64,000 nt of DNA from Cotesia glomerata (lineage: Eukaryota > Arthropoda > Insecta > Hymenoptera > Braconidae): positions 31,533,525 to 31,597,524 of the forward strand of contig NC_058159.1 in the NCBI RefSeq assembly GCF_020080835.1, given 5' to 3'. Below are positions 28,135 to 39,386 of the stretch, one piece after another. Position 1 is the stretch's first letter, and each line of letters starts with the position of its first letter. The translations under genes and the position numbers were made by a program. The notes below the pieces were generated by a model. That model saw only the letters and a list, made by a program, of their open reading frames with translations. It did no database searches and was not told where the DNA came from.

Positions 28135-28641
28135 TGCCACCTAAAATCACGCCTTTCAGTTTTGCTCGCGATTTAAACGTAGGCGATCGTACTAGCATAC
28201 AGTGCGTAGTTGTAACAGGTGATTTACCTCTTACATTCACGTGGCTAAAAGATAATGTGCCGATAGAGACACGTGATCAAGATTCCTCAGCAAGTTTCAA
28301 TGGAATGTCAATCAACGGCCAGAGTAAAAGTAACTCTGGCAAAAATGATCGACGTGGAGACAATAACGAGAGTGGAATTAAGAATATGTTGTCGAAAGGA
28401 CGTTCTTCTTCTTCCTCCTCCTCTTCTTCAACGTCATCACGAATGTTTAAACAAAATAATAATAAAAATATACATAGGATTGATCAATCGTTAGAAGAGT
28501 CAATAACGATCCGCCATTATGACGCTTTTAATAGTGCTCTGAGCGTTAGCACGATAACTCCTGCACACAATGGCACGTACACCTGTCGCGTGACCAATGG
28601 CGCTGCAACCGTCGCTCACTCTACTCTTCTCCTTGTCAACG
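28135..28641 (+). CDS. Dscam2: Dscam2 exon: Ig7, first variant (Ig7A-like position) with Ser-rich insert
   Basis: Starts VPPKITPFSFARDLNVGD, with cysteine in SIQCVVVTGDLPLTFTWLKD. It resumes with ESITIRHYDAFNSALSVST and the second cysteine in HNGTYTCRVTNGAATV, ending STLLLVN. Between the C' and E strands lies an insertion of about 70 residues, charged and Asn/Ser-rich with a run of nine serines, so the exon is 169 codons instead of about 98. It is phase 1-1 and homologous to the exon at 31016, so the two are probably alternatives. A cryptic intron inside the insert is possible but the frame is open throughout. Confidence 0.88.
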
Positions 28642-31015
28642 GTAACGAATCACCGTTTAGTTTGTTGTTGGTGTCTGTCTACTTAAACAACCACCAACAT
28701 ATAATCATACCCAATTATAAAACTAAACAAACACCCTATTTACTTTTTTACTTTCATTTTATTACACTTTTCTTCTCTTGAAAAAGAAAAAAAATTTATA
28801 TAGATATTTAAAACAACAACACTCTATCGGAATTTTCGGCTTATATATTAATTAATTAATTAACCGCTGTCCGAATTTCCGATAGAGTCTTTTATATTCT
28901 CTTTGTTGTGTTTTTAAAACTATTATTTTTCTTCACACTCAATTGTCTCGCTCGTTTTACTCTTTTATCTTTATATTTTCTAGCTCGCTCGCTCTACTCG
29001 TTCTTTCGTTTGTTTCAGCATGCCAATTTAACGTATTTTTAATTTTTAATTATATTTTTAATTATTCTTCCTATTACTTTCAACAATTACATTTAATATT
29101 TAAACTTGTAAATTGAAACTAATGGGAATGATAATTGATATTTAAAGGGTAGTAAAAATATAAAAAAAAATATAATTAAAAGTTTTTAAATAAGAATGAA
29201 ACCTGCATGGTGTTTGTTGTCTATTTGCACGGATAGCAGTTATGGATCCATTCTTTGCTTTTATTCGCAATGATATATAATATATACAAAAACATATATA
29301 TATATATATATCGTGATGCACTCATGACGTACAATACCTACACTTTGAATTCATTAGACATTAATGAGTAGCTTTGGAATACCAACATCCTCATATCAAC
29401 CTATAATACACTGCAGTATGCACAATTAAATTTATTATCATTATTATTATTATTACTCACTTAAAATTTAATTATATAACACACAGATTTGGTAAAAATT
29501 TTTCCAATTATTTTTAAAGTAATTTGACTGATTTTTCTCGCACATTTAATTGATATTAATTACCAATAAAATAATATTTAGTAGGAGTATACATCTATAT
29601 AATGAATTTTCGAATGATAAATATTTGAATTTAGATATTGTGTTGTAATTTGTATCTAATTTGGGCTGTTGAGTTAAATTATAGTACTTCCTTTTATTTT
29701 ATTGGAAGTATTTTATTTATTTTTAAATCATTTAATATCATCAGGTACATATATATTATTCACACGTTGTTATTTATTAATTATTTGTGTATTGCGGTTA
29801 AATATTTATATTATTATTATTATTATTATTATTATAATAGGTAGGATGTAGAATTGGTATATTTTTGTGCGAATAATGGACGAGTAAAGTAAACACTGAT
29901 AGTTATTTTTAATAAATACGTTTAACAAAATAAAATAACAATAAAATTCAAATGCTCTCGAACAATATTATTGTTTGTTTGTTTAATTAGTTACTCTCTT
30001 TTTCTTCTCAAATTTACTTACGGTTATGATATATTAAATAAATAAAGAAAAAAAAAAACACAGGTGAGACACGTGATATCAAATGATAGTAAACTCAGCA
30101 CTGGAGGATTTATTTGCTTCTGGTCATTGCAGATAATGAAATACAAATTGCATCGTTTGCTCTAACGCGCTCACGTCCCAATGCAGTGGATTGTGTGTGT
30201 TGTAGATTCTCGATATCTGTCTGTCCGCGAGTATACAACACCCGATCGTATTATGTAAAACAATGTTTGTTGTGGCATGAAACACAACCCGCGTTGTTGA
30301 TTTTACAATACTCTGGATGCCAATAATCTCATAAATAAACTTTTTACCTATCTATATTTATTTAAAACTCGTCATTTAATAGTAATAAGTAAAGAATTAT
30401 TAAAATCACCCGTTAAATCGGTAACAAGATTAAACCTCAGTAAAATTAAAACTTTAAAACTTTCGGTTCAAGTTGATGAAAACAATAGCAGACTTTTACG
30501 ATTTGCTTTAAATTGCGGTTAGTTAACGATTTTAACGTCATTATTTCAATTTTATTGTTATAAACTTTTTTATGACCGGAAGGGGGGGGGTGAATAAGTT
30601 AATTACAAAGAATAATACGAGAACATTTGAATATGATATCCGGGAGTTATTAATAAACTCGTCCTATTTATTTGCCAATGTTTATTATTAAATTTTAATT
30701 GTTATTTATCTTGGCGTTTGCATCAACGACGTCCATATTATATAATATTTGTTTATTTGTACTTTGTTATTTGATTAATTAAATATTATTATAATTTTGC
30801 AACGAGTAATTGAATAGAATATCTAAATATTTGGTAAGTAATCATTAAACAAAAAAGATTAAAATTTAAAAAGAAAAAAAGTCAACGTTGTGCCTCTTAG
30901 CCGAAAAATTTCGTGGCTAAATAAAAGATTTTTTAATCGCGGTGATAATAATCAAAAGCTTTCGGTTAGTCAGTGTGTTACTCGGTAACAAGTATATAAA
31001 AAAGTACCCTTGTAG
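28642..31015. other. Intron between the two Ig7 exons
   Basis: A 2.4-kb intron separating the two Ig7 exons. It contains a strong hairpin (28821-28889) 180 nt after the first Ig7 donor, an (AT)n run near 29297-29312, a TTA repeat near 29811-29836 and a G-run near 30581. No further Ig exon was seen. Confidence 0.7.
28821..28889 (+). promoter_or_regulatory. Intronic hairpin between the alternative Ig7 exons
   Basis: The left arm ACTCTATCGGAATTTTCGG (28821-28839) pairs with the right arm CCGAATTTCCGATAGAGT (about 28871-28888), with one bulge and a loop of about 30 nt containing TTAATTAATTAATTAA. Further outward pairing is suggested by aaaacaacaac and gttgtgttttt. Its position just after the first Ig7 donor suggests a possible role in exon choice, which is inference. 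Confidence 0.55.
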
Positions 31016-31417
31016 TTCCGCCCCGGATCTCGCCGTTTTTTCTCGAAAGCGGGGTTATGGACGGAACGAGGACGCAGCTGATGTGCTCGACGAGTGAAGG
31101 AGATCAGCCATTCAATATCACCTGGTTGGTCAACAACGAGCCAATTCAATTGAGAGAGCATCCCGCTGGGGAGCATGCATCATTCTCCTCATCGTCATCA
31201 TCATCAATATCATCGTCATCATCATTATCATCATCGTCTTCTTCTTCGTCGTCGTCGTTGTTTTCGTCAGTGGGAAATATTCAGATAAGCAACTATTCAC
31301 CGTTTTCCAGTATCCTCACTATTAATAGCGTTAACGAGAAGAATTCCGGAAACTACACATGTCAAATCAGCAATGTTGCCGGTGTCGTCGAGCACACCGC
31401 TGTTCTCGCCGTTTTCG
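31016..31417 (+). CDS. Dscam2: Dscam2 exon: Ig7, second variant (Ig7B-like position) with poly-Ser insert
   Basis: Starts VPPRISPFFLESGVMDGT, with cysteine in QLMCSTSEGDQPFNITWLVN. It resumes with IQISNYSPFSSILTINSV and cysteine in NSGNYTCQISNVAGVV, ending TAVLAVF. A serine-rich insert of about 30 residues encoded by TCA/TCG/TCT triplets sits in the same C'-E region as the insert of the upstream Ig7 exon. Phase 1-1 and a multiple of three, so either exon can be used or skipped in frame. The following exon starts VPPRWVVEP, the usual Ig8 start, so this is a second Ig7 rather than Ig8. Confidence 0.9.
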
Positions 31418-33615
31418 GTTTGTTTCATTCATCTTCAATCAATTCTTTATTATTATTTATATTATTTTAATTTTTTTTTTTTTTTTTTTTTGTTAAAAGG
31501 ATCCAAGCACTCTTTTTTATAATTAATACAAAGTAGCAACCTTGCAGTCACTATGTGACTGCCATGAACTATAAATAAATAAAATTTTGTTTTATTAAAT
31601 AGTGACTTTTGTTAAGTTGCACTGTACTTTTTTACATATTGAAGTTTTTAAAAATATAAGCTCATCCTGATGTTACACTCATCAAGAGCTTTCATTTGAG
31701 TACCCACATGCATTTTTGATATATTTTCCATATATACATATATATAATATATATAAATATATGAAATATATAAATATATGAAAAATTGATGTGGGTACTC
31801 AAATGAAAGCTCTCTATGAGTGTAATGTCGGGGTGAGCTTATATCTTTAAAAATGTCAATAGTTCACAAGATACAAGGTCATTTCTTAATTATTGATATT
31901 TGTAAAGATATAAGCTCATCCCGATGTTATACTCATCAAGAGCTTTCATTCGAGTACCCACATGAATTTTGATATATTGTATATATATACATTTATATAA
32001 TATATATAAATATATGAAATATATGAAAAATTGATGTGGGTACTCAAATGAAAGGTCTTGATGAGTGTAACATCGGGATGAGCTTATTTCTTTAAAAATG
32101 TCAATAGTTCACAAGATACAAGGTCATTTCTTAATTATGTATCTAGAGATAGAGCATTTTCGAATGCAAATACTTATCATCATAAATTGGCTATTGGTGT
32201 TTAACCATAAAAACCCATTTTATTATATAAATACACTGGCCACAAAATTTTTCTTATTCTCTTAATAATATAGATATATAATGAATTAGGTGTCGGGAAA
32301 TGATCGAAGTTTATTGATCGATGAGCCGTTGATGCAACTAAGCTAACGGCTCCAGAATTTAGCAGCATGCTGCTGTTGGATGAATATATATATGTCTATG
32401 TATATAATGTAATATCGAGAATCGAGATACAGAGACTCTGTTGGTGGAGTATCGGGTGTACGGCGTGTGCGAGTACTGCCCGCTACATTAATATCAGTTT
32501 ACGCGACATTCACCGAGTTTAGAGTCCGGAGTCCTGGGTATGGGAATGAAATATCGTAAATTCATATTATCAAATATATATGTATATGCACACCTGTGTA
32601 TCGAGCACTGTCGTTATCTCATGGTTTTCATGTCGTTAGTAATCATTTCCGGTGACCACGGTTAATCAAATCCAGTCCTCCTCTCCATAAAACAAACACC
32701 GTCTATTATTTTATCCATTTTATTTATAAATCTCTTAGTTGGAAAAAAAAAATAATAATTTTTGTTGAAGTTTTGAAATATGAAACAAAAAAAAATAGTC
32801 TAGTGTTCCGTTGAATTAGAGAGTGCTTCGATCCTTTTAAACTTTTAAAAATATAAATTGAGTATTAACAGAGCAAATTGAGCCTGACGGGCATTGTCCA
32901 GTTTTTAAAATAAAAAATATAAATTGTAAAGGTCATTTACTGGAGTATTTAATAAATATTGAGGAGAAACAAAAACACGTAATTTTACGGTAGGCATAAC
33001 GTATCGTAGTTAATTTTACGATACTTTGTTGTGCACTTGTATTTTGTAGCGGTGTCATTAACTGTTTCAAGCATGATTATATTTTCATTCATTATTATTA
33101 TAATTATTAATTATTAATATTACTTCTATTATTATTATTGATCGTATACGTAATTTTAAAAGCTTGAACTGACGACAAAGAGATTTAATTTATAGTAATT
33201 TACTTTTGATAAATAATGGAAAAAAAATTTATCGACATTAAATAAAAATAAATAAAGAGAAAGCTCCAAAATATAATCGTCAGTTCACGAAATTTTAAAC
33301 TAAAGTAGAAAATAATATTTTACAAAGTCGTTAAGCGTTGTTTTATAAGTACCATGTAGTTATTTGGGATTAAAAAATATTATTATTATTATTATTAATT
33401 ATTTAGAAATGCATGTTATTAAACTTTATAATAAAAAATCAAAGTAATTTTTGTTCGGTTTATTGCGTAAATATTTAGAGATTTTAAACAAATTTTGTTA
33501 CAAAAAATATAAAACTAAAACAAATTGGGACAAGAATTAAAAAAAAGAAACCAATAAAAAACGTAGATATCATCTGTTAGGTCTGACTAAAATTTTAATA
33601 GAATGGTATTTTTAG
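31418..33615. other. Dscam2 Ig7-Ig8 intron
   Basis: A 2.2-kb intron. About a third of it is a two-hairpin copy of the foldback repeat (31534-32274). The rest is AT-rich with short ATT runs near 33121-33140 and 33377-33398. Confidence 0.7.
31534..32274 (+). repeat. Foldback repeat, copy R2 (full length, two hairpin units)
   Basis: Begins TAGCAACCTTGCAGTCAC, which includes the small palindrome GCAGTCACTATGTGACTGC, and ends TTAATAATATAGAT. Two head-to-tail foldback units are present (about 31640-31865 and 31890-32105). Each has arms around gatataagctcatcc and ggatgagcttatatc. No coding capacity. A defined 5' end with a short hairpin and no terminal inverted repeat recalls Helentron-type elements, but that assignment is tentative. 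Confidence 0.88.
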
Positions 33616-33735
33616 TCCCTCCTCGTTGGGTTGTGGAACCTATCGACCAGGATGCTATTGTAGGTCACTCTGTCTCCGTGGCTTGCCAAGCTGAAGGATT
33701 TCCGATTCCTAATGTTACCTGGAAACAATCTATCG
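33616..33735 (+). CDS. Dscam2: Dscam2 exon: Ig8, first part
   Basis: Encodes VPPRWVVEPIDQDAIVGHSV, with cysteine in VACQAEGFPIPNVTWKQSIG. VPPRW…P and the C-QAEGFP motif mark Dscam Ig8. Phase 1-1, acceptor tttttag, donor gtaaat. Confidence 0.93.
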
Positions 33736-34386
<651 letters not shown>

Positions 34387-34569
34387 GTGAAACGCCAGGA
34401 GACTACCGTGAGCTCGGATACGGAGGAACTACCGAAGGCATTGAAGTTTCAAAGAATGGCTCGTTGGTTATTCCAAGAGTATCCAGAGAACACAGCGGGT
34501 TTTACTTGTGCCAAGGAAGCAATGGCATAGGTCCTGGTCTCAGTAAACTCATTCGTCTAACAGTTCACG
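34387..34569 (+). CDS. Dscam2: Dscam2 exon: Ig8, second part
   Basis: Encodes ETPGDYRELGYGG, then GIEVSKNGSLVIPRVSREHS and the second cysteine in GFYLCQGSNGIGPGLS, ending IRLTVH. The GIGPGLS motif before the G strand is typical of Dscam Ig8. Phase 1-1. Confidence 0.92.
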
Positions 34570-34723
34570 GTAAAATATTTATCAGCTATGCCACCGGCTA
34601 GTTTAAATATGTATCAACTAAATTCTATCAGACTTTGCTACTTTATTTTATTATTTTTATAAATTTATAATTTTAACAATTGTCTGTATTGATTATTTAA
34701 TTTAAAATAATTTTTTTTTCCAG

Positions 34724-34871
34724 CGGGGCCGCATGTTGAAGTTAAAACACGTCAAGAATCTGTCAGAAGAGGTGAAACGGGAACTTTGAGATGCGAGGCT
34801 GAAGGTGATTCACCTCTTGATATCAGTTGGCGTAATCGTGCCGGCAGAATTGAGCCAATTTATGATTTAAG
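34724..34871 (+). CDS. Dscam2: Dscam2 exon: Ig9, first part
   Basis: Encodes AGPHVEVKTRQESVRRGETG, then cysteine and tryptophan in LRCEAEGDSPLDISWRNRAG, ending YDLR. Phase 1 to 2. It follows a 154-nt intron. Confidence 0.92.
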
Positions 34872-34958
34872 GTATTTATAAGATTTATTTCAGAGTTTCT
34901 CACAATGTATAAATAGAAATGACAATTTAAATTATTGCTAAAACAATAGCTAAAGTAA

Positions 34959-35342
34959 AATATCAGTCATCCGAATTAATGGATATTATTAAATGTCCAG
35001 TGGAATAAACTTTCATAAACAAACAATTGGAACAATGAATTACCGAAATGAAAATAAAGTTAGCCGACATTTGAAAATTTTGATAGTTTATTTTATTGAA
35101 AAATAATTTTTAAAAAATTACAACAAAAATTTTCACATACAGAAAATTTTAAAAATTATCCATGGAATTTTTTAAAAATAGTTTTTTAGTTCTAATTTTT
35201 AATTAAAAAAAAAAAATCAACAATTTTTGAGTGTCGGCTAACTTAATTTTCATAATATCAGTCATCCGAATTAATGGATATTATTAAATGTCCAGTGGAA
35301 TAAACTTTCACAAATAAACAAGTGGAACAATGAATTACCGAA
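34959..35342. mobile_element. TIR element flanked by 89-bp direct repeats
   Basis: A roughly 205-bp element (35048-35253) with inverted ends sharing AAGTTAGCCGACA / TGTCGGCTAACTT and extending outward through tgaaaat / attttca. It is flanked by an 89-bp direct repeat: left copy 34959-35047, right copy 35254-35342, three mismatches. Each copy contains atcagtcatccgaattaatg. The flanking repeat is far longer than normal transposon target-site duplications. The whole structure lies in the Ig9 internal intron. Confidence 0.85.
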
Positions 35343-35510
35343 TAAAAATGAATAATAATTGCAATGAGCTACAATAACAATTAATAATAAATAGCGTTAA
35401 TTACATGTTTAATATACAGTATTATATAGAGATATATAATTTATAATATAACAAAATCGATAACTGGTAACTTAATAAAGGCAATAGATTTGAAATCACG
35501 TACTGTGCAG

Positions 35511-35809
35511 ATATATATTGGAGAATAATTCAACACCCCGTGGAATGACGTCTGAATTACGAATAACTAAAGCAGGCCACGAGGATCGGGGAGAGTACGT
35601 GTGCGTTGCCAGCAATGCGTATGGCATGGACAAAGCATCGATCAATCTTCTGGTCCAAGAGCCCCCTAATTTTCCCCGGAATTTACACGTAGCCGAGCTT
35701 AAAAGTCGCTCGATACTTTTGTCTTGGTCATCGCCTTCCAGCGACTCGGACTCTCTCAACCCCGACTCTCCAATAACTAATTATATTATTCAGTACAAAG
35801 AGGCCGATG
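35511..35809 (+). CDS. Dscam2: Dscam2 exon: Ig9 end and FNIII-1 start
   Basis: Completes Ig9 with TSELRITKAGHEDRGEYVC and VASNAYGMDKASINLLVQE. It then starts FNIII-1 with PPNFPRNLHVAELKSRSILL and SWSSPSSDSDSLNPDSPITN, ending YIIQYKEAD. Acceptor ctgtgcag, donor gtaggt. Phase 2 to 1. Confidence 0.93.
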
Positions 35810-36189
35810 GTAGGTATACATATTTATAAAAAAAAAAATTTATTAAAGACAAACATATTACATACTTTACTACTTTTATCATCTTCTCCAGTTACATCCT
35901 TCTCCATCTCGATCTCCACTATCTATTATTATGTATCCTAGTATATGTACTCGACTAATTGAATGACATTCCACACATATTGACATACATAACAGCTTCA
36001 ACAACAACAACTCGACAACTCCGAGAGGGTCTGTCTAATGATAAACTAAACAATAACCTCCTCAGACCTAAGGCCTTCATATGTCTGATACAATATACGC
36101 CTATATCACTTGTATCACTTGCTGTTATTAAATATATCCTATTACTAATGGCATAATTATGAATGTGTGCGTGTGTGTGTCTGTAAAAG

Positions 36190-36335
36190 ATGTGTGGCAT
36201 GACCACAACACCCAGCCGGTAGCAGGAGACAACACGATCGCTTTGGTATCACAACTAAAACCGGCAACCACCTACCATTTTCGTGTCTTTGCGGAAAATC
36301 ATCTCGGGACATCAGCCCCAAGCGACATTCTTCAT
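36190..36335 (+). CDS. Dscam2: Dscam2 exon: FNIII-1, second part
   Basis: Encodes VWHDHNTQPVAGDNTIALVS, then LKPATTYHFRVFAENHLGTS and ends SDILH. LxPxTxYxFRVxAxNxxG is the FNIII E-F strand signature. The donor gtcagt is chosen because it gives phase 0 and continues VQTDGEIPGGPP in the next exon. Confidence 0.88.
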
Positions 36336-36424
36336 GTCAGTATTCGATATTTTATCGCATTATCTCATCAATGCATGCTCACGTTCTTTGCTTTTTTTTT
36401 TTTTATTAAAAAAAAATATCACAG

Positions 36425-36579
36425 GTTCAAACTGACGGCGAGATACCGGGAGGGCCTCCGAGGCAAGTCACTGCAGAGCCTCTGGGTCCTCAGCAGCTCA
36501 AAATCACCTGGCAGCCTCCGGATCAGGTTCTGTGGAATGGAGAGCTTCTTGGATACACCATCGTTTCCACTATACTGAG
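36425..36579 (+). CDS. Dscam2: Dscam2 exon: FNIII-2, first part
   Basis: Encodes VQTDGEIPGGPPRQVTAEPL, then LKITWQPPDQVLWNGELLGY and TIVSTILR. The WxPP…WNGELLGY motif is specific to Dscam FNIII-2. The exon is separated from the previous one by 89 nt. Phase 0 to 2. Confidence 0.9.
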
Positions 36580-37451
36580 GTACAATCAGCTCTTTTTTTT
36601 ATATATATATATTTTTTTTAAATTTTTTATTGTAAATCGACGGTCTAATTAGCAATTGGTTTAACTCCTTATTTTTTAGAGGGTGATTTTTTAACATTTT
36701 GATGTAGCAATAGTCCAATTATGAACTATTTCAATGATCCAAACCAAAATATTATACCTCTATTAGATATTAATGATATTAAATGGTTTTTAAAAGTTAT
36801 AATAAGTTTTGAATTAATTGTTTTTTCGTACAAATGGAAGATTCTCTAAAATGAAGTTAGACAATTGCACGACTCATGATGCGAAGCATCAGAGAGTGCT
36901 TTACGATCGAAAAATTTTTTACACCTCATTTCGGCAACTATTTTTATTATTATAGTCTTGTTAGTTCACGGAATCAAGATATTTTGCATACTATTGTCAA
37001 GATAATTTAATGGAGATTAATTTTACACTTTTCAAAAATTGATTTAATACAGTAGAAATGAAAAAAAAAAAAACATCAAAATAAGTCAAAAAATTTTCCT
37101 GTCCGTCATGTATGAAACTCTGAAAACACTGTAACTTGGGAAAAAATGCATTAATTGAGTGAAATTTTTTTGTAAAAAATTCTTTGAGAGAATTGTAGGT
37201 CACTGAATACGAATGGCTAAGTAATTCAGTGTCGTTTATGTACAATTAATAAATTAAAACAAAAACCCATTTATCCCACTAGAGGCGCTTGTGCATTATC
37301 GTGCTATTTTAGTGTTGTTTTATAAATTTTTTTTCAAATTCTTTATTTTATTAATATTTCATAATTAAATGAGCATTATGAGTCGTGGACTTTTGGACTT
37401 TCCAAACTTTTTGCTAATTAGAACGTCGAAATGTTTAATTTTTTTGCAAAG
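36580..37451. other. Dscam2 FNIII-2 internal intron
   Basis: An 872-nt AT-rich intron. It contains a small inverted motif (gatgcgaagcatc near 36880) with GC-rich flanks resembling the ends of the 19507-20165 element, but no complete element could be delimited. Confidence 0.5.
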
Positions 37452-37633
37452 AGATGACGAGCAGGCAACAAATATAACTCGAGTGGGCATTACGGGAAAT
37501 GGGGACGGATCTTACGAGTACCGTTTAACTGGGTTGAGAAAATTTACCGAGTACAGCATTGTGGTGAAGGCTTTTAACAGCAAAGGAGATGGTCCTGGTT
37601 CTGATCCAGTGATAACCCAAACCCTCGAAGCAG
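37452..37633 (+). CDS. Dscam2: Dscam2 exon: FNIII-2, second part
   Basis: Encodes DDEQATNITRVGITGNGDGS, then LTGLRKFTEYSIVVKAFNSK and GDGPGSDPVITQTLEA. The LRKFTEYSIVVKAFN block is strongly Dscam-like. Phase 2 to 1, acceptor tttgcaaag, donor gtttgt. Confidence 0.92.
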
Positions 37634-37698
37634 GTTTGTATTTTATTTTAAATTGAATAAAATAAAATATAATAAATATCGACAATATTTATTTTTAG

Positions 37699-38007
37699 TA
37701 CCGAGCGCTCCGCCGCAGCACATTGCCTGCACAGCGCTGACTGGTCAAAATATTCAAGTTACGTGGAAAGCACCACCGGCGGATAAAATCCACGGAGTAA
37801 TAAAGGGGTACAAACTTTTGTACGAACCGGCTAATGAAGAAAGTAGTGAAATTGTGGGATCTCGAGATACAAAGATTACTCAAGCGCTTAGCACAGTTCT
37901 TCACGATTTACGGCCCTACACAAACTACACCGTCCAGATTTTGGCATACACCCGGGCCGGAGAAGGTGTTACCAGTACGCCTATTTCGTGTATGACTGAA
38001 GAAACTG
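37699..38007 (+). CDS. Dscam2: Dscam2 exon: FNIII-3
   Basis: A complete FNIII domain: VPSAPPQHIACTALTGQNIQ, VTWKAPPADKIHGVIKGYKL, LRPYTNYTVQILAYTRAGEG and ISCMTEET. The order SAPP…C-TAL…ISC matches Dscam FNIII-3. It follows a 65-nt intron. Phase 1-1. Confidence 0.95.
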
Positions 38008-38079
38008 GTAAAAATTTATTATTTCTAAAAGTAATTAATTTTAAAAATAAATTTAATAAATAATAAATAATAAAAACAG

Positions 38080-38376
38080 TTCCTGATGTACCGGAACGCG
38101 TGAAGGCAGTTCCAGCCGCGGATAATGTTGTTATTATTTCGTGGTTGCCACCAAAACGACCGAACGGTGTTGTCACTAAGTACACCATGTATATACGAGC
38201 GCTGGATCAGGGCCAAGAAGTAAAGATCATTAAAGACTTTTTGCCGGCTCAAAGTTTACACTACGAAGCCACGGGGTTGAAACTACGAGAATCTTATGAA
38301 GCATGGGTCACTGCTTCCACTAAAGTCGGAGAGGGACCAAGTACTCCGGTCATCAAACTTCAGCCAAGTTCTACCG
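38080..38376 (+). CDS. Dscam2: Dscam2 exon: FNIII-4
   Basis: A complete FNIII domain: VPDVPERVKAVPAADNVVII, SWLPPKRPNGVVTKYTMYIR, YEAWVTASTKVGEGPSTPVI, ending LQPSST. The frame of the next exon (VPAAIVSFG) requires the weak donor GTTGGT at 38377. A better-looking donor, GTAACC, lies four nucleotides downstream but would shift the frame. Confidence 0.9.
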
Positions 38377-39130
38377 GTTGGTAACCAAACGTACTTTTTT
38401 ACTTTTCTACTTTTTTATACTTTACACATTATATTATTTTATAACTTTAAAATACCTCCCCTATTTTGGTGTATTATTACCCAGACATTTTATTGTCGAG
38501 TAACTTGATAATAAAAGGAGGAAACGGCAAGAAAATAAATTGATCCCGAACTCGGAGAATCGACTTATGGTGTATATACTACAGGAATAAGTACAAGTTA
38601 AACAACAACCAGTCAAATAATTAGTTCCCTCACGACAAAGTTTATAGTACCTAGAAACGTTTAAAGTTACAAGAATGTAATTTTCTTTTGTTACTTTCGC
38701 TTTGTATATAAAAGTTACTTATTTTATTTCTTTTTATTTCCTCCTCAATTGTCGTAGTTTTTTTCTTGATCGTTCTTTTATAACTTTATTCAATTATAAA
38801 TAAACTTTATTATTATTCCCCATCTAAATTCACTTGATACTTAATTATTTGGTTAATAATACCGAGTAATTCTAAAACTATTTTATTTGGTATTTAATTA
38901 ATTCGGTTGGAAGAAATTGAAAGTAAAAGAAAGAATAAATGAATAAATGGTGTACGATAAAGACTTAATTAAATAATTCCGAAAGGCTTTTCTTTATTTT
39001 TTCTATTAAGAAAGAGTCATTTTCTTAGTTGGATTTATTAATTAACTTGTTTTTTTAATACTCTGTAAACTTTGGATAGTATAGCTCGGTGAAATGATTT
39101 TATTAAATTTTAATTAACTTTGGTAATTAG
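38377..39130. other. Dscam2 FNIII-4 to Ig10 intron
   Basis: A 754-nt AT-rich intron with nothing recognisable besides short A/T runs. Confidence 0.55.
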
Positions 39131-39272
39131 TTCCAGCGGCTATTGTATCTTTTGGCGCTCCTATAATAACGTCTTGGCGTGTTGACGTAAGATTTCATTG
39201 TTTATATGTTGGAGTACCTGAACCGACAGTTGATTGGCGATTGGGGGATGTTAAATTACAAAAGAGCCAAAG
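39131..39272 (+). CDS. Dscam2: Dscam2 exon: Ig10, first part
   Basis: Encodes VPAAIVSFGAPIITSW, then cysteine and tryptophan in VDVRFHCLYVGVPEPTVDW and ends KLQKSQR. VPA-I-SF and CL-VG-P-P are the Dscam Ig10 signature. Phase 1 to 2, donor gtatgc. Confidence 0.92.
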
Positions 39273-39326
39273 GTATGCTATAATTAATTTATTATTCATC
39301 AAAAGTTACTTTTTTTTCTCTCAAAA

Positions 39327-39386
39327 ATTCAATAAATTAAAATTTCATTGTTTTAGATTGAATATTGGAGCAGATCATACGCTGAC
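39327..39386 (+). pseudogene. Decoy copy of the Ig10 exon start (60-bp duplication)
   Basis: This 60-bp segment matches 39933-39992 with two substitutions. It carries the intron end, the acceptor ttgttttag and the first 30 nt of the following Ig10 exon (LNIGADHTLT). The reading frame then runs into the repeat and stops at 39421-39423. Use of this acceptor would truncate the protein inside Ig10, before the membrane segment, so it looks like a non-functional exon fragment created by duplication. Confidence 0.85.
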
